Source: Oscillospiraceae bacterium (GTDB lineage Bacteria > Bacillota > Clostridia > Oscillospirales > Oscillospiraceae). Taken from it: a DNA stretch of 20,701 bases. The stretch is taken from NCBI GenBank assembly GCA_017435245.1, contig JAFSFK010000192.1, positions 1 to 20,701 of the forward strand, written 5' to 3'. Shown here one piece after another: positions 1-6,584 of this stretch (its first letter is position 1; every line of letters begins with the position of its first letter). The notes under the pieces are model-generated. The model was not told the origin of the DNA. It did no database searches and was given only the letters and a program-made list of their open reading frames with translations. A program made the position numbers and the translations under genes.

Positions 1-1
1 C

Positions 2-250
2 ATCGACGGTCTTGACCGCTGCTGTGTGTTCAGCGTCGGCTCTGACGGCACCGACGGTCCCACGGATGCCGCAGGGGGCTACGTGGACAGCAGTACCGCC
101 GCCAAGCTCAGAGCAAAGGGCTTTGATATTTCTGAAGTTCTGAAAAACAACGATGCCTACCACGCCTTACAGGCAGTGGACGGTCTCATCGTCACCGGTC
201 CTACCGGTACCAATGTCAACGATGTGGCCGTTGCCCTTTTAGACGGATAA
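2..250 (+). CDS. Glycerate 2-kinase, MOFRL family (3' end only)
   Basis: This is the last 82 codons of a gene that starts before the window. The frame is open from base 2, and the GTG at 26 is an internal valine codon rather than a start. The visible protein holds the C-terminal signature of the MOFRL-type glycerate kinase family: GSDGTDGPTDAAGGYVD, then a conserved NNDAYHAL stretch, and the terminal GPTGTNVNDVAVALL. The family phosphorylates glycerate to 2-phosphoglycerate with ATP in the cytoplasm, feeding glycerate from sugar-acid or serine catabolism into glycolysis. The aspartates of GSDGTDG sit in the conserved active-site region of the family. A strong intrinsic terminator begins 6 bases after the stop, so the gene ends its transcription unit and is not linked to the minus-strand operon that follows. 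Family assignment is secure; the rest of the gene is not visible. Confidence 0.9.
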   Translation: MDGLDRCCVFSVGSDGTDGPTDAAGGYVDSSTAAKLRAKGFDISEVLKNNDAYHALQAVDGLIVTGPTGTNVNDVAVALLDG

Positions 251-256
251 TGAATA

Positions 257-297
257 CCGCCGCAGACTCCCCGGTCTGCGGCGGCTCTTATTCTCTT
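257..297 (+). terminator. Intrinsic terminator of the glycerate kinase gene
   Basis: A perfect 11-bp GC-rich stem (CCGCCGCAGAC at 257-267 with GTCTGCGGCGG at 274-284) encloses a 6-base loop. A pyrimidine-rich, T-containing tract follows at 285-297. It starts 6 bases after the TAA of the upstream gene. Confidence 0.85.
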
Positions 298-300
298 CAA

Positions 301-385
301 ATTTCGATTTATCGAGTTGTTTAAAAATGTATTGCAGGGCGGGGTTATGACCCCGCCCTACATTGTCTGCTCGATAAATCGGAAT
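301..385. repeat. Dispersed palindromic intergenic element, copy A
   Basis: This 85-bp element has outer inverted repeats: ATTTCGATTTATCGAG at 301-316 and CTCGATAAATCGGAAT at 370-385, which differ at one position when one arm is reverse-complemented. It also has an inner perfect hairpin with arms AGGGCGGGGT (336-345) and ACCCCGCCCT (350-359). It fills the gap between two convergent terminators. Related elements occur at 6221-6426, 15985-16136 and 19606-19687. It codes for nothing I can see. It could be a MITE- or REP-like element; no target-site duplication is obvious. Confidence 0.75.
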
Positions 386-394
386 TGATATGCT

Positions 395-421
395 AAAATG
401 CCCGGTTTCCCGGGCATTTTT
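395..421 (-). terminator. Intrinsic terminator of the glycosidase operon (works both ways)
   Basis: Read on the minus strand, AAAATGCCCGG and CCGGGCATTTT pair around a 4-base loop, giving an 11-bp stem flanked by A and T runs. The stem begins right at the TGA stop of the six-hairpin gene (421-423), so the operon stops essentially without a 3' leader. The symmetry means it could also stop plus-strand readthrough. Confidence 0.85.
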
Positions 422-2331
422 CAGGCGTTATTCTCGTGGGTGCCGTAAAACTCAGACAGCATCATCAGCATACGGCCATTGTTGCTGGCATTGGGCTGCC
501 AGGGCATATAGTAGGGGTCGTTGTCCACAAAGCGCTCTGTAAAATAATAGGCATCGCTCATACCGTAGGCAAGCTCGGCCTTGATGACCGCCTCAGCCTT
601 ATCCCGTTTTCCCTGGGCCATCCAGGTCTGGAACCAACGCAGATCGCAGGTACCCAGATACCAGGTATGACCGGCAGCAGAATCCGTTTCCTTCAGAGGG
701 CGCAGCCGTCCATCGCACATCAGGCCGGTCAGACCCCGCTGCATACACCTGCGGTTGCGGAAGTAATTCTCCACCATTTCCGCCTCCCGGCTGTTGGGAT
801 CCATAACCCCGGCCTGCAGCAGCATCGCAGGACCATCTCCCTGATATGCGCCCATAGGCGGATCGGTCTGGGGAATACCCAGCCGGTTGGGAAGCAGCAG
901 CTCCTCGGGGTCGGTGTTCTTGGCAACCTCTGCCGCCAGGATCTTTTTCATTGTGGCAAGATAATCTTCGTATTCGGCACGAACCTCCCCGGCGTGGGGA
1001 TCATTGTGCTTTTCAAAAGCCGCTGCCAGGTCCCGCAGCGCCATTACGCTGTGCCCGTCGGACATACACCAGCTCTGGAATTCCCCGGGCCAGTCAGTGC
1101 CCTTCATCGCCGGGAAAATACCGGTATACAGGCAGCCCTGCCGGGCACTCTTTTTCCGCTGCCGCCGGATCCAGTCAAAGGCCAGCCAGGCAGCATTCTT
1201 ATAGCGCAGGTAGTCCTCTGTCCCCCACCGGAGCATATGGTTGGCACAGGCCCGCAGGGCACCTGCGGTGGTAGAACCCCACTTGGTGGCAAGGGTCACT
1301 TCCCCCGCATCCTCACCGGTCTTCGCCTGGCACTTGTCAAAGAAGAAATCATAGGCGGTACGGGTGTAGTCCCGGAAGTCACCGAGCTGCTCCAGAGGGA
1401 TCAGCCAATCCATTGCCTCCACCGACCAGAAGAACCGGTTCATACCGCCCTGCCGGGGTGCCACAAAACCCTCATCGGGATAGGTGGTGAACATCTGCAG
1501 CAGCTGGCTGATGAAATTGCGGACCATAGGCTCGTGCTCGGCAGTGCCGGGGATCTTCTGCAGCCGGGCGATCTGGCTCAGCCAGAATTTCTCCGCTTTT
1601 TTCTTTTCTGCGTCATAGCCTTCCAGCGCTTCCTTGTGATCAAAGGGATAAAAACGCAGGATGATGGACTTCTCCTGCCCGGGTGCAAGGGTAAATGCCG
1701 CTCTCAGCAGATGGCGCTGATGCCAGACACAGCCCTTTTCTGCCCCCTGCCAGGAGAGGGTAAAGCCGTCGGAAGCTTCAATATCGATGTTGTATTCCTG
1801 GTTGTCGGTGAGGGTCGTTTCCCCATCCCAGCTCCAGGTAGGCTGCAAAAATCCCCAGTTGGCCACATTGCCATCGTAGGTGATATAACCGTCGGCGCCG
1901 GTGCCGGTGAGGTAGTCCTCACGGCCGGAGCGCAGCAGCAGACCCAGAACATCGGAAACCGGCTCATTCCCTTCGTTGGCAACGGTGATGCGGATAAAGG
2001 TGCTGGGGTAAACAGTGCCGGTATTGCAGAAATTCTCCATATGCAGCGCATACTTCTGCTGCACATTCAGCATTCCGTGGACCGGAACGCCATCGTCCCG
2101 GGTACCCATTTTGGTATCCTTGAAGTCAACGCTTTCCAGCTCCTGGCCAACCAGCACACAGATACCTGCACTGTAGCATCTGGGATCGTGGAGCATTTCG
2201 GCGTATTTTGTGCCGAATTTGCTCATAACCACCTTGAAATCCGGCCACTGGGTACAGAAATATCCGGAAAAGGGCGGATGCAGATACCGCTTGGAAGTGG
2301 CAACTCTTTGCCAGCTTGCTTTATTACTCAT
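421..2331 (-). CDS. Six-hairpin (alpha/alpha)6-barrel glycosidase-like protein
   Basis: This 636-residue protein has no signal peptide, so it is probably cytoplasmic. Residues about 1-245 look like a beta-sandwich domain rich in aromatic and charged strands. From about 265 the sequence is helical with features typical of six-hairpin glycosidases: GGMNRFFWSVEAMDWL (295-310), KWGSTTAGALRACANHML (350-367), WPGEFQSWCMSDGH (414-427), AGHTWYLGTCDLRW (553-566) and a terminal FTERFVDNDPYYMPWQPNAS (597-616). Acidic residues in these motifs (E305, D308, D425, E599) are candidate catalysts, but I cannot assign a GH family or substrate. The gene is last in a four-gene minus-strand operon. Its ATG follows the TGA of the upstream GH1 gene after 3 bases (TGATTTATG) behind only a weak GGTGG-like ribosome site, so translation is probably coupled. 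The product most likely trims a glycoside or uronide alongside the two GH1 enzymes; that role is inference from context. Confidence 0.7.
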   Translation of the reverse strand: MSNKASWQRVATSKRYLHPPFSGYFCTQWPDFKVVMSKFGTKYAEMLHDPRCYSAGICVLVGQELESVDFKDTKMGTRDDGVPVHGMLNVQQKYALHMENFCNTGTVYPSTFIRITVANEGNEPVSDVLGLLLRSGREDYLTGTGADGYITYDGNVANWGFLQPTWSWDGETTLTDNQEYNIDIEASDGFTLSWQGAEKGCVWHQRHLLRAAFTLAPGQEKSIILRFYPFDHKEALEGYDAEKKKAEKFWLSQIARLQKIPGTAEHEPMVRNFISQLLQMFTTYPDEGFVAPRQGGMNRFFWSVEAMDWLIPLEQLGDFRDYTRTAYDFFFDKCQAKTGEDAGEVTLATKWGSTTAGALRACANHMLRWGTEDYLRYKNAAWLAFDWIRRQRKKSARQGCLYTGIFPAMKGTDWPGEFQSWCMSDGHSVMALRDLAAAFEKHNDPHAGEVRAEYEDYLATMKKILAAEVAKNTDPEELLLPNRLGIPQTDPPMGAYQGDGPAMLLQAGVMDPNSREAEMVENYFRNRRCMQRGLTGLMCDGRLRPLKETDSAAGHTWYLGTCDLRWFQTWMAQGKRDKAEAVIKAELAYGMSDAYYFTERFVDNDPYYMPWQPNASNNGRMLMMLSEFYGTHENNA

Positions 2332-2334
2332 AAA

Positions 2335-3729
2335 TCAGTCCACCATTCTGGTCTTGCAGATCTCGCTGAAGTAGTAGCGGCTCTTCTTCCAGACACGCTC
2401 TCCGGTCTCGTGGTTGACCCAAGTCAGGCCGAAACGGATGCGGTAGCCGTCCAGCTCCTCGTAGGAGTCAGCATCGTTCCAGTAGTAATAGCCCTTCAGG
2501 TTGATGCCCATACGCAGGGCACGGGCACACATACGCAGATGCTCACGGATGTAGGTAATACGTTCGGGATCGTCGCACTCTTTTTCCTTATCGTAGACAT
2601 TGGGCAGAGCACAGCCGTTCTCTGTGATGTAGATGGGGATGTTGTGGTAGCGCTGGGACACATACTGCAGCACATCCAGAAGTCCGGGAGGATAAGGGGT
2701 AAACTGCTGCCCCGGCGCAGAGTAGAAGCTGGAAACATAGTTGCTGAGCAGCCGGTTGTTAGGGTTATACTGGGTGCGGCTGGCAGAGTAGTAGTTGATG
2801 CCGATGAAATCCATAGGCACAAAGTACTTATCCAGCTGCTCCTGATAACCTTCGGGCATAGCTGCCTTGATCTCAGGGCATTCCCGGAACAGCCGCTGGG
2901 GATAATGTCCCTCCAGCATTGCCTCGGTCCACCAGCCGAAGCGCCACTCCATCTGCCGCTCCACAGCACCCAGATCCTCCTCATTCAGGTGGACAGGGGT
3001 GATGGGGGTGATGCAGTTGACAGCGCCGATCTTACCGCCCTGGTTCAGGGACTTGTAAAGCCGTACCGCACGGAAGTGGGCGATCAGACAATTCTGGGCA
3101 GCTACCAGACTGTTTTCAAAATCCGTCTGGAACGGAGGGAATGTGCCGGCACCGTAGCCACGGGCAACAGCGATATCACACTCGTTGAAGGTGGACCACA
3201 GCTTCACCCGGTCGCCGAAGGATTCAAAGCAGACCTTGGCAAAAGCCTCGTACCAATCGGGGAACTCCGGATTGGCATAGCCGCCCTTTTCCATCAGGCA
3301 CTGGGGCAGATCCCAGTGGAGGATATCCACAAAGGGCGTGATATTGTTCTCCAGCAGCTTGTTGATGACCTTGTTATAGAACTCGATGCCCTTGGGGTTC
3401 ACCTCACCCACACCGGTGGGAATGACCCGGGGCCAGGCAATGGAGAAGCGGTAGGTGTTCTGGCCGGTCTTGGCCATATCCTCGATGTACTCCTCGTAGT
3501 GATCATAAAAGAAGCAGCCACGATCCGGCACTTCGGAAGTGTAGGGCTTGCCCTCCCGCTTGGTAATGGGACCGCCGGGCAGCTGCTCCGGCACGAAGCC
3601 GGCATACTTTTCGGCGTAGTAGTCCATCACACTGGGACTCTTGCCGTCCCGGTCCCAGGCACCCTCGCACTGAAAAGCAGCGTTGGAGGTACCGATCAAA
3701 AAATCTTCGCCAAGTTTAAATCCAAACAT
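2335..3729 (-). CDS. GH1 beta-glucosidase-like enzyme, downstream copy
   Basis: This 464-residue protein has the usual length of a one-domain GH1 TIM barrel and no signal peptide. Family marks include QCEGAWDRDGK (20-30), RFSIAWPRVIP (94-104), HWDLPQ (138-143), the acid/base glutamate in STFNECD (E183) and the nucleophile glutamate in YITENG (E370). The C-terminal loop reads SYEELDGYRIRFGL (422-435). In canonical beta-glucosidases the matching loop is FEWADGY, and in 6-phospho-beta-glucosidases it carries a Ser/Lys phosphate-binding set, so an unphosphorylated beta-glycoside is the better guess. Two oddities are shared with the paralogue upstream: the residue after the acid/base Glu is Cys instead of the usual Pro (NEP), and the second loop Trp is Glu. 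The gene lies 13 bp after the first GH1 gene and has a good AAAGGAGAG ribosome site. Catalysis on a beta-glucoside or beta-galactoside is likely; the true substrate is unknown. Confidence 0.88.
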   Translation of the reverse strand: MFGFKLGEDFLIGTSNAAFQCEGAWDRDGKSPSVMDYYAEKYAGFVPEQLPGGPITKREGKPYTSEVPDRGCFFYDHYEEYIEDMAKTGQNTYRFSIAWPRVIPTGVGEVNPKGIEFYNKVINKLLENNITPFVDILHWDLPQCLMEKGGYANPEFPDWYEAFAKVCFESFGDRVKLWSTFNECDIAVARGYGAGTFPPFQTDFENSLVAAQNCLIAHFRAVRLYKSLNQGGKIGAVNCITPITPVHLNEEDLGAVERQMEWRFGWWTEAMLEGHYPQRLFRECPEIKAAMPEGYQEQLDKYFVPMDFIGINYYSASRTQYNPNNRLLSNYVSSFYSAPGQQFTPYPPGLLDVLQYVSQRYHNIPIYITENGCALPNVYDKEKECDDPERITYIREHLRMCARALRMGINLKGYYYWNDADSYEELDGYRIRFGLTWVNHETGERVWKKSRYYFSEICKTRMVD

Positions 3730-3742
3730 AACACGCTCTCCT

Positions 3743-5140
3743 TTAATCTACCATCTTTGTTTTACAGATCTCACTGAAATAATGGCGGCTCTTTTTCCAG
3801 CGCCGCTCACCGGTGCTGCTATCCACCCAAGTCAGACCGAAACGCAGGCGGTAGCCATCCAGCTCCTCGTAGGAATCGGCATCGTTCCAGTAGTAGTATC
3901 CCTTCAGGTTGCATCCGGCACGAAGCGCACGGGCGCACATCCGCAGATGCTCCCGGAGGTAGGTGATCCGCTCCGGATCGTCGCATTCTTTCTCCGGGTC
4001 ATTGATGTTTTCAAGGGCACAGCCGTTCTCAGTGATATACACCGGGATATTATGGTAGCGGTCCTTGATATACAGCAGCACATCCAGAAGTCCGGGAGGA
4101 TAAGGCGCAAACTGCTGACCGGGGCTGGAATAGAAGTTTTCCACATAAGTGGAAAGCATCGGTCTGTCCGGGTCGTACTGGGTACGGTTACAGATATAAT
4201 AATTGACCCCCAGGAAGTCCATGGGGATAAACCACCGATCCAGATCCTCCTGATAGTTGACCGGCATATTATCCCGGACGTAGGCACATTCCCGGATCAG
4301 CCGCTGAGGGTATCTGCCCTCCAGCATAGGCTCTGTCCACCAACCGAACCGGCGCTCCGTCTGACGGGCAGCGGCATCGATATCCTCCTGGCACATCCGG
4401 GCGGGCGTGATGGAGGTGAAGCAGTTGACAGCGCCGATCTTGCCCCCAAGGTTCATGGATTTATACAGCCGTACCGCCCGGAAATGGGCGATGAGCACGT
4501 GATGACCTGCCAGCTGACCTTCCCGGTTTCCTTCCCGGAAGGGCGGGAACCGGTTGGTGCCGTAGCCGCTGGTGACGGCAATATCCGACTCATTAAAGGT
4601 GGACCACAGCTTTACCCGGTCACCAAATGCCTCGAAGCAGACCTTGGCATAGGCTTCAAACCACTGGGGAAACTCCGGGTTCAAAAAGCCGCCCTTTTCC
4701 ATCAGGCACTGGGGAAGATCCCAGTGGTACAGGTCCACAAAGGGAGTAATATTGCATTCCAGGCACTTATTGATGACCTTGTTGTAAAACTCGATGCCCT
4801 TGGGATTGACCTCACCCACACCGGCAGGAATGATCCGGCACCAGGAAAGACTGAAGCGGTAGGTATTCTGACCGGTCTTTTTCATATCCTCGATGTAGGC
4901 TTCATAATGATCGTAAAAGAAGCAGCCACGGTCCGGCAGATCCTCAGAGTAAGGCTTCATCCGCCGGGTAATATCCACCGTTCCGGGAACATAGCCAGCA
5001 GCATATTTTCCGGCAAATTCCCGGGCGTAATGCTCCATAATGTTCTCGCTCTTGCCATCCCGATCCCAGGCGCCCTCACTTTGGAAGGCAGAGTTGCCGG
5101 TACCGATCAGGAAATCCTTGCCAAGCTTGAATCCAAACAT
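3743..5140 (-). CDS. GH1 beta-glucosidase-like enzyme, upstream copy
   Basis: This 465-residue protein aligns with the downstream GH1 protein from end to end and differs by one residue in length, so the two are tandem duplicates that have since diverged. Both catalytic glutamates are present: E184 in STFNESD and E371 in YITENG. HWDLPQ is at 139-144. The residue after the acid/base Glu is Ser rather than the family Pro. The active-site loop SYEELDGYRLRFGL matches the paralogue. No signal peptide is present. The stretch at about residues 45-68, next to the substrate entrance in GH1 folds, and the stretch at about 200-215 differ most between the copies, which may mean different aglycone preferences. 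It is the second gene of the operon. Its AAGGAGA ribosome site overlaps the TAA of the nucleoside-hydrolase gene, and the ATG lies 10 bp after that stop, implying co-translation. Confidence 0.88.
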   Translation of the reverse strand: MFGFKLGKDFLIGTGNSAFQSEGAWDRDGKSENIMEHYAREFAGKYAAGYVPGTVDITRRMKPYSEDLPDRGCFFYDHYEAYIEDMKKTGQNTYRFSLSWCRIIPAGVGEVNPKGIEFYNKVINKCLECNITPFVDLYHWDLPQCLMEKGGFLNPEFPQWFEAYAKVCFEAFGDRVKLWSTFNESDIAVTSGYGTNRFPPFREGNREGQLAGHHVLIAHFRAVRLYKSMNLGGKIGAVNCFTSITPARMCQEDIDAAARQTERRFGWWTEPMLEGRYPQRLIRECAYVRDNMPVNYQEDLDRWFIPMDFLGVNYYICNRTQYDPDRPMLSTYVENFYSSPGQQFAPYPPGLLDVLLYIKDRYHNIPVYITENGCALENINDPEKECDDPERITYLREHLRMCARALRAGCNLKGYYYWNDADSYEELDGYRLRFGLTWVDSSTGERRWKKSRHYFSEICKTKMVD

Positions 5141-5150
5141 TTCTATCTCC

Positions 5151-6068
5151 TTATTTTGTCAGCTTTTCCAGCATATCCGCAAAAAGCACATCCCGGTTGA
5201 TATAGTACACATACTGCATCTTGTGCTCCAGGGGTGTGTAATCGTACGTATGGTCATACTCCGGCAGGATGACATTCTCCAGCCGCTGCATCATAAACTT
5301 TTCCTCGTCGTTGCACAGCCAGGCAACCGCCGTCACATCCCACAAAGGCTTGCTCCAGGCCTTGCCGGGGGCCAACGCTTCGCAGTGAGCGATGGCGTTG
5401 GAGGCAAGATAGTCGCTCAGAGGATTCTTGCCCAGCATCCAGTGCTCCAGCTCGTACCGGGTGGTGGCAAACTGGCTCACCACACCACGGCAGGGCAGCT
5501 GCACCATAGGTACACCGCTTGAAAATACCACACGGCCGGAAGCCACATCCTGCCGCAGATTGAATTCGAAATTATCCCCGTAGTGCCGTGCGTGACCGCC
5601 CAGCCACACCAGCACGATCCGCTCCTTGATGGCAGGCTCCATCAGCAGTGCGGAGGCCACATTGGTCACAGCACCGATGGCCACCACATACAAAGGCTTT
5701 TCCGGGGTATAGGTCATAGCCAGCTCCACGATCTTCCCTGCTGCCTGGGACTTAACGGGAGTACGCTCATCAGGCAGGAAATCCTCACTGCCACGCCACA
5801 CAGGAGGCTTCTCCTGTCCGGGCAGTGCCAGCTCCAGGACCTTCAGGATCTCCTGATAGCTTTTATCCATACCTTCAGCAGGGGTCTGGACCTTCTTGTT
5901 CAAAAAAGGTGCTGCACTGATGGCCACCAAATTCACCCGCTCCGGGCTGCGCAGCAGGTAAGCCAGCGCAAACTGGTCATCGATCTCGTTGAAGCAGTCG
6001 GTATCCAGCACCACGTCCACCCGGGTGGTGGGGACCTTCAGTTTTTCCAGAAAGCAGTCACGATTCAT
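5151..6068 (-). CDS. Nucleoside hydrolase (IUNH) family protein
   Basis: This 305-residue protein has the size of the inosine/uridine-preferring nucleoside hydrolase family, which cleaves N-ribosidic bonds using a bound calcium ion. The N-terminal metal motif is VVLDTDCFNEIDDQFALAY (19-37). Compared with the classical DTDPGxDD, it carries two extra residues between DTD (22-24) and DD (30-31). Other marks are the VVAIGAVTNVASAL strand-loop (128-141), EFN near 168-170 followed by D174, and the C-terminal metal aspartate in WDVTAVAWL (D244). It has no signal peptide. It is the first gene of the operon, with a strong AAAGGAGAA site and a promoter just upstream. Its neighbours are all O-glycosidases, so the substrate may be a nucleoside-like or other N- or C-ribosyl compound rather than a housekeeping nucleoside. 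The family call is firm; the substrate is unknown. Confidence 0.87.
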   Translation of the reverse strand: MNRDCFLEKLKVPTTRVDVVLDTDCFNEIDDQFALAYLLRSPERVNLVAISAAPFLNKKVQTPAEGMDKSYQEILKVLELALPGQEKPPVWRGSEDFLPDERTPVKSQAAGKIVELAMTYTPEKPLYVVAIGAVTNVASALLMEPAIKERIVLVWLGGHARHYGDNFEFNLRQDVASGRVVFSSGVPMVQLPCRGVVSQFATTRYELEHWMLGKNPLSDYLASNAIAHCEALAPGKAWSKPLWDVTAVAWLCNDEEKFMMQRLENVILPEYDHTYDYTPLEHKMQYVYYINRDVLFADMLEKLTK

Positions 6069-6106
6069 AATTCTTCTCCTTTATATCCTAAGGAATATTC
6101 TTAAAA

Positions 6107-6135
6107 ATTATATCAGCAGATAACCTTACTGGCAA
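6107..6135 (-). promoter_or_regulatory. Promoter of the nucleoside hydrolase-glycosidase operon
   Basis: On the minus strand TTGCCA (6130-6135) and a perfect TATAAT (6107-6112) are separated by 17 bases. Transcription should start near 6100, giving a leader of about 30 nt before the ATG at 6068. No regulator gene lies beside it. Confidence 0.75.
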
Positions 6136-6220
6136 TGGAAATTCCTCAAAAACAATGTATTTTTTATCGTTTCCGCAAACATTCCGCTCCACCGTGCGCA
6201 ATATCCGCAGTCATCCGCAA

Positions 6221-6426
6221 ATTCCGGTTTATGGAGCTGTTGGAGGGAACTCGTAGGGGCGGATGCCCACATCCGCCCGAAAGTTTTTTCGTCCTCGAAG
6301 GACGCAAAAACTTAACACATTGGTGCATTTAGAATAAAATCGGTCCATCGAGGCCCGATTTTATTTCGGGCCGATGTAGGCATCGACCCCTACAATGTTA
6401 AAGCTAACTGCTCGATAAATGGGACT
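6221..6426. repeat. Dispersed palindromic intergenic element, copy B (composite)
   Basis: This is the largest copy, about 206 bp, in the 516-bp gene-free stretch 6069-6584. The outer arms are ATTCCGGTTTATGGAGC (6221-6237) and GCTCGATAAATGGGACT (6410-6426), pairing at 13 of 17 positions. Inside are three hairpins. One is a 9-bp perfect stem GGGCGGATG/CATCCGCCC (6257-6278). One is a GTTTTT...AAAAAC stem with a CGTCC/GGACG core (6283-6311). One is a GGCCCGA/TCGGGCC stem (6352-6372), whose left side can instead pair with an upstream AATAAAATCGG copy. A short reading frame across this region is repeat sequence, not a gene. Confidence 0.7.
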
Positions 6427-6445
6427 TTGTTTTTTACGAGCACCG

Positions 6446-6483
6446 AAAAAGCTGCCCTCCTTGCGGAAGGCAGCTTTCCTTTT
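6446..6483 (-). terminator. Intrinsic terminator downstream of the giant surface-protein gene
   Basis: AAAGCTGCC (6448-6456) pairs with GGCAGCTTT (6469-6477), and TCC/GGA inside extends the stem. On the minus strand the hairpin is followed by a T run, making it a plausible stop for the gene ending at 6585, about 105 bp away. The bases between (6484-6584) hold no gene and no clear signal. The plus strand also has a T-rich tail. Confidence 0.7.
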
Positions 6484-6584
6484 TCATCCGCAGGTAAGAT
6501 AACCTCACTGCCCTGCCCTATCCGCAGGGACTGCCGCAGCCGGGGCTTTCGCCCTTATGTTTCGTTATCCTCCCAGACGATGTC

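Noticed and set aside
436..3777. 1,113-codon plus-strand open frame across two glycosidase genes
   Set aside because: It is codon-register antisense of two genes with clear enzyme motifs, and no ribosome site or domain supports it.
6161..6180. Possible catabolite-repression (cre-like) site upstream of the glycosidase operon promoter
   Set aside because: The minus-strand GGAAACGATAA resembles only the centre of the cre consensus; the outer TG and CA are missing, so it is too weak to call.
6135..6332. Small plus-strand open frame in the 6.1-6.3 kb gap
   Set aside because: It runs through the operon promoter -35 region and repeat copy B; there is no ribosome site and no protein-like composition.
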